NCBI RefSeq assembly: GCF_013087515.1
Contig: NZ_JABFCN010000031.1
Location: 1 to 64,000 of the forward strand
Source: Rhizobium sophorae
Lineage (GTDB): Bacteria > Pseudomonadota > Alphaproteobacteria > Rhizobiales > Rhizobiaceae
DNA: 64,000 nt
Direction of reading: 5' to 3'
Shown here: one piece after another, positions 43,722 to 51,382 of the stretch
How positions within the stretch are numbered: position 1 is the first letter of the stretch
How the letters are laid out: each line of letters opens with the position of its first letter
Translations under genes and position numbers: made by a program
Notes under the pieces: model-generated
Databases searched by the model: none
Seen by the model: only the letters and a program-made list of their open reading frames with translations
What the model was told of the DNA's origin: nothing

Positions 43722-44615
43722 TCAGCGCCCCTTGAACGAGAACAGCCCGCTGGGCTTGACGAGAATGACGAGAATGACGACCCCGAACACGACGGCACGT
43801 GCCAGGATGTCGTTCGTACCGATGGCGACCAGCGCATTGATTTCGCCGAGAAGCCCTGACGACAGGATGGTGCCGAAAAGGCTGCCGACCCCGCCGGTGA
43901 CGACGACCATGAAGCCGTCGACGACCATCGTCGTGCCCATGTCGGGAAAGACCGTTTTGAAGCCGGACATCATGACGCCGGCGACGCCGGCAAGGCCGGA
44001 ACCGAAAGCAAATGTCATAGCGTTGACGCGTTTCACGTCGATTCCGCAGGCTGCCGCCATTTTCGGGTTCCGGATGATGGCGCGAACCTGCATGCCGGCC
44101 GCCGTCCGGTAGAGAATGAACCATGTCGCCAGTGTCAGCGCGGCGGTAACGGCGATGATGAAGGTGCGATAGGCGTTGATGTCAGTGCCGGCGAGCCTGA
44201 ACGTGCCCTGCAGGTAGGCAGGCACCGCGACGTTCTGCAGGCCGGCCCCAAGACCTTCGACATGAAGGCCGAAAAAGGACAGGCCGAATTCGAGCCGCAC
44301 CGCCTGCTGCAGGAGGATGGCGATCCCCCAGGTGGCGAGAAGCGTGTCCAGCAGACGGCCATAAAGCCGCCGCACAACCACCCGCTCGATCAGCAGACCG
44401 AGCAGGGCCGTCACGACGAAGGCCAGCGGGATCGCAAGCAGAAGGCTTGCCTTCAGCCAGATGCCGGAGAGGACGGCGACATAGGCGCCGATCATCACCA
44501 TCTCTCCATGAGCCATGTTGATGACGCCCATGGCGCCGTAGGTGATGGCAAGGCCGAGCGCCACCAAAAGAAGGATCGAGCCGAGACTGAGGCCGATAAA
44601 CAGAATGTCGAGCAT
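43722..44615 (-). CDS. ABC transporter permease (LivH/UrtB-like)
   Basis: A 297-residue permease. The N terminus LGLAITYGAMGVINMAHGEM is the LivH/UrtB hallmark; TGGVGSLFGTILSSGLLGEI is the ATPase-coupling loop. It lacks the long N-terminal extension of UrtB proteins, so it is closest to the amide/urea-type short form. A 150-base gap with two hairpins separates it from the binding-protein gene, as often seen where a binding protein must be made in excess. Confidence 0.92.
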   Translation of the reverse strand: MLDILFIGLSLGSILLLVALGLAITYGAMGVINMAHGEMVMIGAYVAVLSGIWLKASLLLAIPLAFVVTALLGLLIERVVVRRLYGRLLDTLLATWGIAILLQQAVRLEFGLSFFGLHVEGLGAGLQNVAVPAYLQGTFRLAGTDINAYRTFIIAVTAALTLATWFILYRTAAGMQVRAIIRNPKMAAACGIDVKRVNAMTFAFGSGLAGVAGVMMSGFKTVFPDMGTTMVVDGFMVVVTGGVGSLFGTILSSGLLGEINALVAIGTNDILARAVVFGVVILVILVKPSGLFSFKGR

Positions 44616-44663
44616 AACGCCACCGTTCGTGAGAAGGGTGGGCCGAACTCTGCTGCGCCTTGC

Positions 44664-44683
44664 CCATCCTGAAGGCAGGATGG
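44664..44683 (-). repeat. hairpin in the binding-protein/permease gap
   Basis: CCATCCTG and CAGGATGG form a perfect 8-bp stem around AAGG. With the hairpin at 44727-44750 it probably shapes mRNA stability or polarity. Confidence 0.5.
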
Positions 44684-44726
44684 CAGCTTGGGGAGAAGAG
44701 TGGAGGCCCGCCTTAACGAGACATGA

Positions 44727-44750
44727 TCCCGCCACCCATGGATGGCGGGA
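44727..44750 (-). repeat. hairpin just after the binding-protein gene
   Basis: TCCCGCCA and TGGCGGGA are exact complements around CCCATGGA, 15 bases past the binding-protein stop. No U-run follows, so it is more likely a 3' stabiliser or processing site than a terminator. Confidence 0.55.
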
Positions 44751-44765
44751 CGACGCGGGGAGGGG

Positions 44766-46016
44766 TCAGCCCTTGAGCTTTGCGGCGTCGAGACCGTTGC
44801 TGGTGCAGAACAGATTGCTCTCCGTCTCGCCATAGGCCGAATAGGGCAGAGGCTTGATCGGCGCCGGGTAGGCGTTCACCACCTTGCTCTGGCCGTCCGC
44901 TTGCCATTGCCCGATGCGCGGCGTCAGCCAGCAATGCAAGTTGTCGGGGTCGGTGGTCACCTTGCCGCCGGGCGCTTCGTAGGTTTGGCCGCGGATGCCG
45001 GCCCTGATCGCGTCCGCGGACAGATCGCCGGATTTTTCGACGGCCTGCTTCCACAGGAAAACCTGGAAATAGGCGGCTTCGAGTGAGTGGTAGGTGACGG
45101 CTTTCGGATCGTTGACGAAGGTCCTGAAGCGGTCGATGAAGCTCTTGTTCGCCGGCGTGTCGATCGACATGAAATAGGGGAAGGAGGTGTAGCTTCCGGC
45201 CGCATATTCGGCGCCCATCGCCGCGATTTCGATTTCGGAGGTGACCGTCGCGCAGATCGGCAGAACCTCCTGCGAGAGCCCTTGGTTCTTGAACTCGCGG
45301 TAGAAGGCGATGATGGAGTCTCCGACCACGTTGGACAGAACCACGTCGGCGCCGGATTCCTTGATCTTGCTGACCATGACGGCCCATTCCGAATGGCCGA
45401 GTTCCAGATATTCGTCCGCTACCCATTCGGCGCCGGCCGCCTCGATCAGCTTCTTGGAAACCTTGGCCATCTCGCGCGGATAGACATAGTTCGAGCCGAC
45501 GATGAAGAATTTCTTCTTGCCCAGTTTCTCGACGATCCAGGGAATGTAGTTGGCGAGCTGCTGGTTCGGAACGGCGCCGGAATAGACCACGTTGCGCGAG
45601 CACTCGAAGCCTTCGTAATGTGTCTGATAGAACAGCATCGCGCCACGTCGCTCGAAGATCGGCAGCACGGCCTTGCGGCTGGCCGACGTGTGGCAGCCGA
45701 ACACGGTCGAAATCTTGTCCTTGAGGATCAGTTTCGAAGCCTTCTCGCTGAAGGTTTTCGGATCGGATGCACCGTCTTCGACGACCACCTCGACTGGGCG
45801 ACCGAGAACGCCGCCGGTCGCGTTGATTTCGGCCACGGCCATCATGACGCCGTTTGCCAGAAGTTTCTCGGCAACGGAAAGCCCGCCCGTCTGCGAGTAG
45901 AGCGCACCGACTTTGATGGCATCGGCTGCCAGGGCGCGGCTGCCCAAAGCCGGCAAGGCGAGTGCGGCGGAAGCGGTCGCTGCGGTTTTCAGAAATTCAC
46001 GTCTGTTGAACACCAT
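44766..46016 (-). CDS. periplasmic urea/amide-type ABC substrate-binding protein (UrtA-like)
   Basis: A 416-residue Peripla_BP_5 protein. The N terminus NRREFLKTAATASAALALPA is a Tat signal (twin Arg-Arg-x-F-L-K). The mature protein follows UrtA/AmiC: VGALYSQTGGLSVAEKLLAN, VFGCHTSASRKAVLPIFERR, YEGFECSRNVVYSGAVPNQQ and GSNYVYPREMAKVSKKLIEA. The strong likeness to the cytoplasmic sensor at 46886 suggests they bind the same ligand. It is the first gene of the transporter operon, after a leader with a terminator. A GGGG ribosome site precedes ATG 46016. Confidence 0.93.
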   Translation of the reverse strand: MVFNRREFLKTAATASAALALPALGSRALAADAIKVGALYSQTGGLSVAEKLLANGVMMAVAEINATGGVLGRPVEVVVEDGASDPKTFSEKASKLILKDKISTVFGCHTSASRKAVLPIFERRGAMLFYQTHYEGFECSRNVVYSGAVPNQQLANYIPWIVEKLGKKKFFIVGSNYVYPREMAKVSKKLIEAAGAEWVADEYLELGHSEWAVMVSKIKESGADVVLSNVVGDSIIAFYREFKNQGLSQEVLPICATVTSEIEIAAMGAEYAAGSYTSFPYFMSIDTPANKSFIDRFRTFVNDPKAVTYHSLEAAYFQVFLWKQAVEKSGDLSADAIRAGIRGQTYEAPGGKVTTDPDNLHCWLTPRIGQWQADGQSKVVNAYPAPIKPLPYSAYGETESNLFCTSNGLDAAKLKG

Positions 46017-46124
46017 CTTGGTTCCCCTTTTTTTGATTGGCGCACGCGGCGGCACTGCCCGCCAAACGGCAAGGCTCTCATGCCGGAAATGAGTAGAGAA
46101 CTGACGTCACTGTCAGCAGACAAC

Positions 46125-46157
46125 AAAAAACCCGCGAGGCCTGTCACAGCCTGCGGG
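46125..46157 (-). terminator. intrinsic terminator in the leader of the transporter operon
   Basis: Read on the minus strand, CCCGC-AGGC...GCCT-C-GCGGG forms a nine-pair stem with one bulged base and is followed by six U. It lies between the antar gene stop and the binding-protein start, where it would block read-through unless relieved. A CTGAC/GTCAG stem with six-base loop AGTGAC (A1 and G4 as in ANTAR target loops) is found just downstream at 46101-46116. Confidence 0.75.
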
Positions 46158-46200
46158 CATCCTTGCCATCACCGCATCACGGCTGCGCCGCGTGCAACAG

Positions 46201-46235
46201 CGGCACATGGCTTCGTTAAACGAAGGGATGTGCCG
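46201..46235 (-). promoter_or_regulatory. long hairpin upstream of the leader terminator
   Basis: CGGCACAT and ATGTGCCG pair perfectly; inside them CTTCGT and ACGAAG form a second stem closed by three bases. It precedes the terminator by about 45 bases, so it may be part of the antitermination leader recognised by the ANTAR protein. The exact ANTAR two-hexaloop motif was not clearly seen here. Confidence 0.5.
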
Positions 46236-46264
46236 GAGGTGTTTTGTTCGAAACACGTGAAAAA

Positions 46265-46873
46265 CTAATCATGTTTTTGGGACGGGCGCAAGAGCTGTTC
46301 GGCGTTGATAATCGAATTGGCAATTTCATCGATCGGCACGCGCCGAGCCATCGCTTGCTCGCGCATTTCACGATACGCCTCATTCTCGCTGGTGCCGCGA
46401 TTGGCCATCAAAATGGCTTTGGCCCGAGCAAGTTTTTGGTCTCCCATTACCTTGCGCTTGTATTTGCGTGCTTCCTTGACGAGCTTTTGCCGCTCCAGCC
46501 AGAGGTTGCGGGCGATGGCGAGATTGGTCAGCAGACCAAAGGGTTTGATTGGTCTCTCGACAATGGCGAGCGCCCCGCTTTCCAGAACGATCTGCAACGT
46601 CGAGGGGTTTTCGTAACCGACGATGGCAAGCATTGTCGGGGCAGGATTGGGGAAAGACTTCAGCAGGCGTTCGATTTCCGGTCGCGCCTCATCTTCCATG
46701 GCAAGGAAGACGACATCCGTGCCGTGTGGCAGTTCGGGTGGCACCGGCCAGAGGCAACTGACCGTACAGCCGATACGGCGCAGGTGATCGACGAGAAACT
46801 CCCCCTCGGATGTCCAAGGATGGATGACCAGAACCTTGAGATCCCGCAAATCTCTGAGAAGGGCGAAAGACAT
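46265..46873 (-). CDS. AmiR/NasT-like ANTAR transcription antiterminator
   Basis: A 202-residue AmiR-type regulator: an N-terminal pseudo-receiver (LKVLVIHPWTSEGEFLVDHL, without the phosphorylatable Asp cluster), a coiled coil (ERQKLVKEARKYKRKVMGDQ) and a C-terminal ANTAR domain (KLARAKAILMANRGTSENEA, YREMREQAMARRVPIDEIAN). ANTAR proteins bind RNA hairpins in leaders to prevent termination. It is 12 bases after the AmiC-like gene and directly before the leader terminator. By analogy with Pseudomonas AmiC-AmiR it should be held inactive by the sensor until ligand appears. Confidence 0.92.
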   Translation of the reverse strand: MSFALLRDLRDLKVLVIHPWTSEGEFLVDHLRRIGCTVSCLWPVPPELPHGTDVVFLAMEDEARPEIERLLKSFPNPAPTMLAIVGYENPSTLQIVLESGALAIVERPIKPFGLLTNLAIARNLWLERQKLVKEARKYKRKVMGDQKLARAKAILMANRGTSENEAYREMREQAMARRVPIDEIANSIINAEQLLRPSQKHD

Positions 46874-46885
46874 CGTCGCTCCCTC

Positions 46886-48037
46886 TCAAACCTGAACACG
46901 ATGCGGGAAAGTCCGCGTCAAGTCCGGACGATATTCTCGCATGAACGGGTCCGGCGCCACTCGGAGCGACGGATCATAGACGATGTCGTAGCCGCCCTGT
47001 GGATTCACCCTTGCCACTCTTGGCCACAGATGCGTGTGGTTTGTCATCCGGTCTATCTTCACCGCACCCTGCGGGGCATCGTACTCGACATCATAGAGAG
47101 CCGGCAGAAGCTGCTCAAGTCCGTCGCCACCGGCGCGCTGCAAAGCAGCCGCATAGAGATAAACCTGGAAATAAGCCGCTTCGGCCGGCGCGGTTGGCAG
47201 CATCTGCAGGCCGTATCGCTGTTGGTAAGCCGAGACGAAAGCCCGGGCGCGGGGCGTATCCAGAGAGGCGAAGAAGGGGGCTGCGGTGATATGCCCCTCG
47301 GCCACATCCGGCCGCATACGGATCACATCCGCCTCGCTGGTCGACTGGCTCGCGATCGGCATTGTCGCCGCATCGAAACCGGCCTCCTTGAACGCCGTGT
47401 AGAAGGGAATGATACCGTCGCCGACAATCGTCGAATAAATGACATCCGGCTGTGCCGCGCGAATATGCCGGATGATCTTGGCAACGTCCTCGGTTTTGAG
47501 GTTCAGGGGAACATACATCTCGTCCAGGACCTGTCCGCCCACCTGAAGAAACAGGTCACTGATCGTCCGGTTGGATTCATAAGGATAGACGTAGTTCGAA
47601 CCCACAAGGAAAACCCGCTTTCCGTAGTGCTCGGTCAGGAAGTCGACGAGCTGGACGGAGTTTTGATTGGGGGCAGCACCCGTATAGATGCAGTGCCGGG
47701 AGTATTCGAACCCCTCGTAGAGCGTCGGGTAAAACAGCAGTGCATCACGGGCCTCGATGACGGGCAGAGCGGCTTTGCGGGTGCTCGACATATGGCAACC
47801 GAAAACGACCCGGACCCGGTCTTCGTCGCAAAGCTTGACTGCAAGTTCCTTGTAGAGATTGGGCGTCGATTGCGGATCGTACACGACGGGCTCGATCGTC
47901 CTGCCGAGCACGCCGCCGGCCGCGTTGATTTCGTCGATCGCCAGCAAGGCCGCGGCCCTCTGGGTTGTTTCCACGGCTCCCGTCACACCCGTTTCTGAGA
48001 ACAGCACGCCGACCCGCCAGTTTTCTGAATGCATCAT
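46886..48037 (-). CDS. AmiC-like cytoplasmic ligand sensor
   Basis: A 383-residue Peripla_BP_5-fold protein without a signal peptide, starting NWRVGVLFSETGVTGAVETT. It contains VFGCHMSSTRKAALPVIEAR, YEGFEYSRHCIYTGAAPNQN and VGSNYVYPYESNRTISDLFL, the same motifs as the UrtA-like protein. The missing export signal and adjacency to the ANTAR gene match AmiC, the negative regulator that releases AmiR on binding amides. Two Met codons leave the start certain within one residue. Confidence 0.92.
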   Translation of the reverse strand: MMHSENWRVGVLFSETGVTGAVETTQRAAALLAIDEINAAGGVLGRTIEPVVYDPQSTPNLYKELAVKLCDEDRVRVVFGCHMSSTRKAALPVIEARDALLFYPTLYEGFEYSRHCIYTGAAPNQNSVQLVDFLTEHYGKRVFLVGSNYVYPYESNRTISDLFLQVGGQVLDEMYVPLNLKTEDVAKIIRHIRAAQPDVIYSTIVGDGIIPFYTAFKEAGFDAATMPIASQSTSEADVIRMRPDVAEGHITAAPFFASLDTPRARAFVSAYQQRYGLQMLPTAPAEAAYFQVYLYAAALQRAGGDGLEQLLPALYDVEYDAPQGAVKIDRMTNHTHLWPRVARVNPQGGYDIVYDPSLRVAPDPFMREYRPDLTRTFPHRVQV

Positions 48038-48052
48038 CGCCCACCAAAAAAT

Positions 48053-48085
48053 AAAAAAGCTCCCGCCCGTTTCCGGTCGAGAGCT
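48053..48085 (-). terminator. intrinsic terminator between GMC and sensor genes
   Basis: On the minus strand AGCTC...GAGCT encloses CCG-GAAA-CGG (a GNRA-type tetraloop) and is followed by UUUUUU and a second U-rich run. It lies 100 bases after the GMC stop and 16 before the sensor start. It probably ends the GMC transcript, though a leader role for the sensor gene is possible. Confidence 0.6.
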
Positions 48086-48184
48086 ACCCTGCTCATGGGA
48101 TATCAGCGGCTCATTGAAGCCTGCCGACCCATGATGTCAGTTTCCGTGTCCGGTGACAATAGCGGAACGAAAGGCCGTGCATGG

Positions 48185-49795
48185 TTATCGGCGTGCATCC
48201 TCAAGGACCATCGCAGCACCTTTCATCGCGATCATCGCCGTCGGCGTATTGGTATTGCCGGAGGTGATCGTCGGCATGATCGACGCATCGATCACGCGAA
48301 GACCCGCTATCCCGTGGAAGCGCAGGCGTGCATCGACGACGGACAGCGGATCGTCCGCGCGACCCATCTTCGCAGTCCCGACCGGATGGAAGATGGTGGT
48401 GCCGATATCGCCGGCGGCCTTCGCAAGCGATGCGTCGTCGTCGCCGATGGCAATGCCCGGCAGAACTTCCTCCGGCCGGTACGGTCTCAGCGCGGGCTGT
48501 GCCATCAGCCGCCGCGTCGCGCGGATAGCGTCCGCTGCCACGCGCCTGTCTTCCGCTGTCGTCAGATAGTGCGGGGCGATGAGTGGCGGTGCGTGGGGAT
48601 CGGCTGAGCGCAGCCGCACCTCGCCGCGCGACGTTGGCCGCAGATTGCAGGCGCTGACGGTGATCGCAGGAAAACGATGCAACGGTTCGCCGAACCTGTC
48701 CAAAGACAGGGGCTGGACGTGAAACTGGATGTTGGCGCGATCGTGCGACTGATCGGAGCGCATGAACAGGCCGAGCTGGGATGGCGCCATGGTCAGCGGT
48801 CCACGGCGACGCAGGGCATAGTCGATTCCCATCAGGCCACGGCGCAGAAGCGAGTGATAGGTTTCATTAAGCGTACGGGCGCCGCTGATCCTGTAGACGG
48901 AGCGCTGCTGCAGATGATCCTGGAGATTGCGCCCGACGCCGGGCCGTGCGAGAGCCGGTTCGATGCCCGCGGCAGAAAGCCATTCAGCCGGCCCGATGCC
49001 CGACCGGTGCAACAGCTGGACGGAGCCGATGGCGCCGGCACTCAGCACGACTTCGCCCCTTGCCGTCGCCGTTCTTAAGACGCCGTCGCGAATATAGCGC
49101 ACCCCAGTTGCCCGCCCGTCTTCGATGACCAGCCTGTCCACCAGAACACCTGTTTCAAGCCGCAGGTTCGCCCGCGCTAAGACCGGCTTCAGAAAACCCC
49201 TTGCCGAAGACCACCGACGACCACGTTTCTGATTGACGTGAAAATAGCCGGATCCTTCATTGTCACCCGTATTGAAATCCGCGATCTTGGCGACGCCGAG
49301 TTCCGCTGCAGCCTCCCGAACGGCGTCGAGGATCGGCCAGGAGACACGCGGGGCCTCGACGCGCCAGCCGCCGCCTATGCCGTGATGCGCGCTTTCCCCC
49401 ATAAAATGATCTTCCATCTGCCGGAAATGGGGCAGAACGTCCTGCCAGCCCCAGCCCGCAAGACCAAGGCTCGCCCATCCATCATAGTCCGCCGCCTGAC
49501 CACGCATGGCGATCATTGCGTTGATCGCGGAGGAGCCGCCGATGACTTTGCCGCGCGGGTAGGACAACGAACGGCCGTTCAGGCCGGCTTCAGCCTCCGT
49601 CTTGAACATCCAATCGGAGCGGGGATTGCCTATGGTGAATAGATAACCGACGGGAATATGAAACCAGATCCAGTTGTCCTTGCTGCCGGCCTCAAGGAGC
49701 AGCACGCGGTTTCTTGGGGTTTCAGACAGCATGTTCGCAAGGATACACCCTGCCGTCCCCGCCCCCACGACAATGTAATCATAATCCCCCTCCAT
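48185..49795 (-). CDS. GMC-family oxidoreductase (choline dehydrogenase-like)
   Basis: A 536-residue FAD enzyme. The dinucleotide motif is DYIVVGAGTAGCILANMLSE; GMC signature 1 is PRGKVIGGSSAINAMIAMRG, signature 2 GEVVLSAGAIGSVQLLHRSG, and the active-site His pair region is IFHPVGTAKMG with DASIMPTITSGNTNTPTAMI. It would oxidise an alcohol to an aldehyde in the cytoplasm or at the membrane. ATG 49795 is set by homology; the upstream extension is unlikely. It is divergent from a LysR gene and upstream of the amide regulon on the same strand. Confidence 0.92.
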   Translation of the reverse strand: MEGDYDYIVVGAGTAGCILANMLSETPRNRVLLLEAGSKDNWIWFHIPVGYLFTIGNPRSDWMFKTEAEAGLNGRSLSYPRGKVIGGSSAINAMIAMRGQAADYDGWASLGLAGWGWQDVLPHFRQMEDHFMGESAHHGIGGGWRVEAPRVSWPILDAVREAAAELGVAKIADFNTGDNEGSGYFHVNQKRGRRWSSARGFLKPVLARANLRLETGVLVDRLVIEDGRATGVRYIRDGVLRTATARGEVVLSAGAIGSVQLLHRSGIGPAEWLSAAGIEPALARPGVGRNLQDHLQQRSVYRISGARTLNETYHSLLRRGLMGIDYALRRRGPLTMAPSQLGLFMRSDQSHDRANIQFHVQPLSLDRFGEPLHRFPAITVSACNLRPTSRGEVRLRSADPHAPPLIAPHYLTTAEDRRVAADAIRATRRLMAQPALRPYRPEEVLPGIAIGDDDASLAKAAGDIGTTIFHPVGTAKMGRADDPLSVVDARLRFHGIAGLRVIDASIMPTITSGNTNTPTAMIAMKGAAMVLEDARR

Positions 49796-49902
49796 CGCTT
49801 TTCTCCGCCTTATGTCGATATCCCAAACCGGTTTATCGGCGACGCCACTGAAGACAAGGCGCGAAGAAGCACATACCATGTGCAAAAAGGAGTTCTGGGA
49901 AG

Positions 49903-50823
49903 ATGGATTGGGACAATATCAGGGTATTTCTGCACATCGCTCGCACTGGCCGGATCATCGATGCGGCAAAGGCCCTGGCGCTTGACCACTCAACTATCAG
50001 CCGCCGTCTCGCCAAGCTCGAGGAGAGCCTTGGAGTTCAGCTATTCGAACGGGCCGGGCGGCGGTTGTGCATCACCTCGGCCGGTGAAGATCTCAGACGA
50101 TCGGCGGTCAAGCTGGAATCGATCGTCCTTCAGGAGATCGGCGGGCTCGGTGCCGAGACGACGACCGGCATGACGGGCCGCGTGCGGATCGGTGCACCGG
50201 AGGGGCTCGGCGTAGGTTACCTCGGCGGACGCATTGCAGCCATCATGCAAGACTATCCGAACCTTGACATCGAGCTTGTTGCTTTACCTCAGACCTATTC
50301 GCTTTCTTCGCGGGAAGCCGACATCGCTATTTCGCTCGATCGCCCGGAAGAAGGCAGCCTGGCAACACGCAAGCTGACCGATTATGAGTTGGGCTTTTAC
50401 GCCACCCGTGACTATCTCGGGCGAAACGGCCTTCCCCAGACGCTGGACGATTTGACCGGCCACACGCTCTGCGGCTACATCGCGGGGCTTCTCCACACGA
50501 GGGAGCTTGCCTATCTCGACATTGCGGATCTGAAGCCGGCGATGCGGTTCACGAGTACGAGCATCATTGCTCAATGCGCCATGATTGAAAGCGGCATGGC
50601 AATGGGCGTTCTGCCGGCCTATCTTGCTGCAGGAAAACACCTGCTTGTCCCGGTCCTGCAGCCGTCGTTCCTCTTGCGCCGCAGCTACTGGCTGTCGGTT
50701 CATGAGGACCTTCGGCGTCATGCCCGAATTCGCAAGACTGTCGACTTACTCACCGCGGCAGTTCGAAGGGAAAGATCGTTGTTTGCTAAGGCTTCTTCGA
50801 CACGCGATACGTCAGCGCCGTAA
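49903..50823 (+). CDS. LysR-family transcriptional regulator
   Basis: A 306-residue LysR regulator with HTH MDWDNIRVFLHIARTGRIID, AAKALALDHSTISRRLAKLE and effector region GMTGRVRIGAPEGLGVGYLG, QTYSLSSREADIAISLDRPE, AMIESGMAMGVLPAYLAAGK. It belongs to the branch opening with MDWDNIR, often next to aldehyde or alcohol dehydrogenases. It is divergent from the GMC gene, with a 107-base gap, and probably regulates it. Confidence 0.92.
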   Translation: MDWDNIRVFLHIARTGRIIDAAKALALDHSTISRRLAKLEESLGVQLFERAGRRLCITSAGEDLRRSAVKLESIVLQEIGGLGAETTTGMTGRVRIGAPEGLGVGYLGGRIAAIMQDYPNLDIELVALPQTYSLSSREADIAISLDRPEEGSLATRKLTDYELGFYATRDYLGRNGLPQTLDDLTGHTLCGYIAGLLHTRELAYLDIADLKPAMRFTSTSIIAQCAMIESGMAMGVLPAYLAAGKHLLVPVLQPSFLLRRSYWLSVHEDLRRHARIRKTVDLLTAAVRRERSLFAKASSTRDTSAP

Positions 50824-50839
50824 CATGCCTCTATCCGGA

Positions 50840-50978
50840 CGATCAAAAAGGTTTCAACATAGCGTACTATATTGTCCGCCAGCAGATGCATTCTGTTCTT
50901 GGGAATGCCGATATCCCTCAGGCGCACGGGCAGGTTCCGGTGTACAGGCAAGAATCCCAATCCTTCGCTGAAGATCAA
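50840..50978 (-). pseudogene. iron alcohol dehydrogenase, short relic
   Basis: The minus strand reads IFSEGLGFLPVHRNLPVRLR then DIGIPKNRMHLLADN, matching EGLAMLPVRLNLPVRLRDVG of the intact Fe-ADH at 38186. Only about 45 codons remain, converging on the LysR gene end. A second Fe-ADH once stood here, next to the LysR/GMC pair. Confidence 0.65.
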
Positions 50979-51382
50979 GAGCCGGAATTTTCAATGATGC
51001 CGAAGGTGGAGGACAGGGTTTCGGGTTCGAATCTCTTCAAGAGCTTTTAAACGATCGTCCGCTTCCTTTCCCTGGGTATTTTTTAGGCGCCGAGATGTGA
51101 TTTTGTGATATTTATAGAAATATCTGATCCGCCTATTCCGCCTACGCAATAGATAAATGCTGAAAAATTCGCCACTCTTGAGTTTTTAGCGAGCGCCGCG
51201 CCGATCGGATTTTCCGAAATTGCACTTATAATCAACAGAATAGAAATCGCCGGAACCGGCTTACGGCGGGAGTATGGCATTGCAATTTTCTAATTTACGA
51301 GAGCCCATTGAAAAAGGAAAAAATGCCCGATATCGTGGAATAATAAGAAAGCCACATAAAACCACAAAAAGGGAAACAGCTT
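50979..51382. other. intergenic, promoter region of the peptide-type transporter operon
   Basis: No gene recognised. The right half is A/T-rich (51090-51380) and must contain the promoter and leader of the binding-protein gene. I could not fix a -35/-10 pair with confidence. Confidence 0.4.

Noticed and set aside
46244..47998. 584-codon plus-strand open frame
   Set aside because: It is antisense to the ANTAR and AmiC-like genes; codon-position bias of the high-GC opposite strand explains it.
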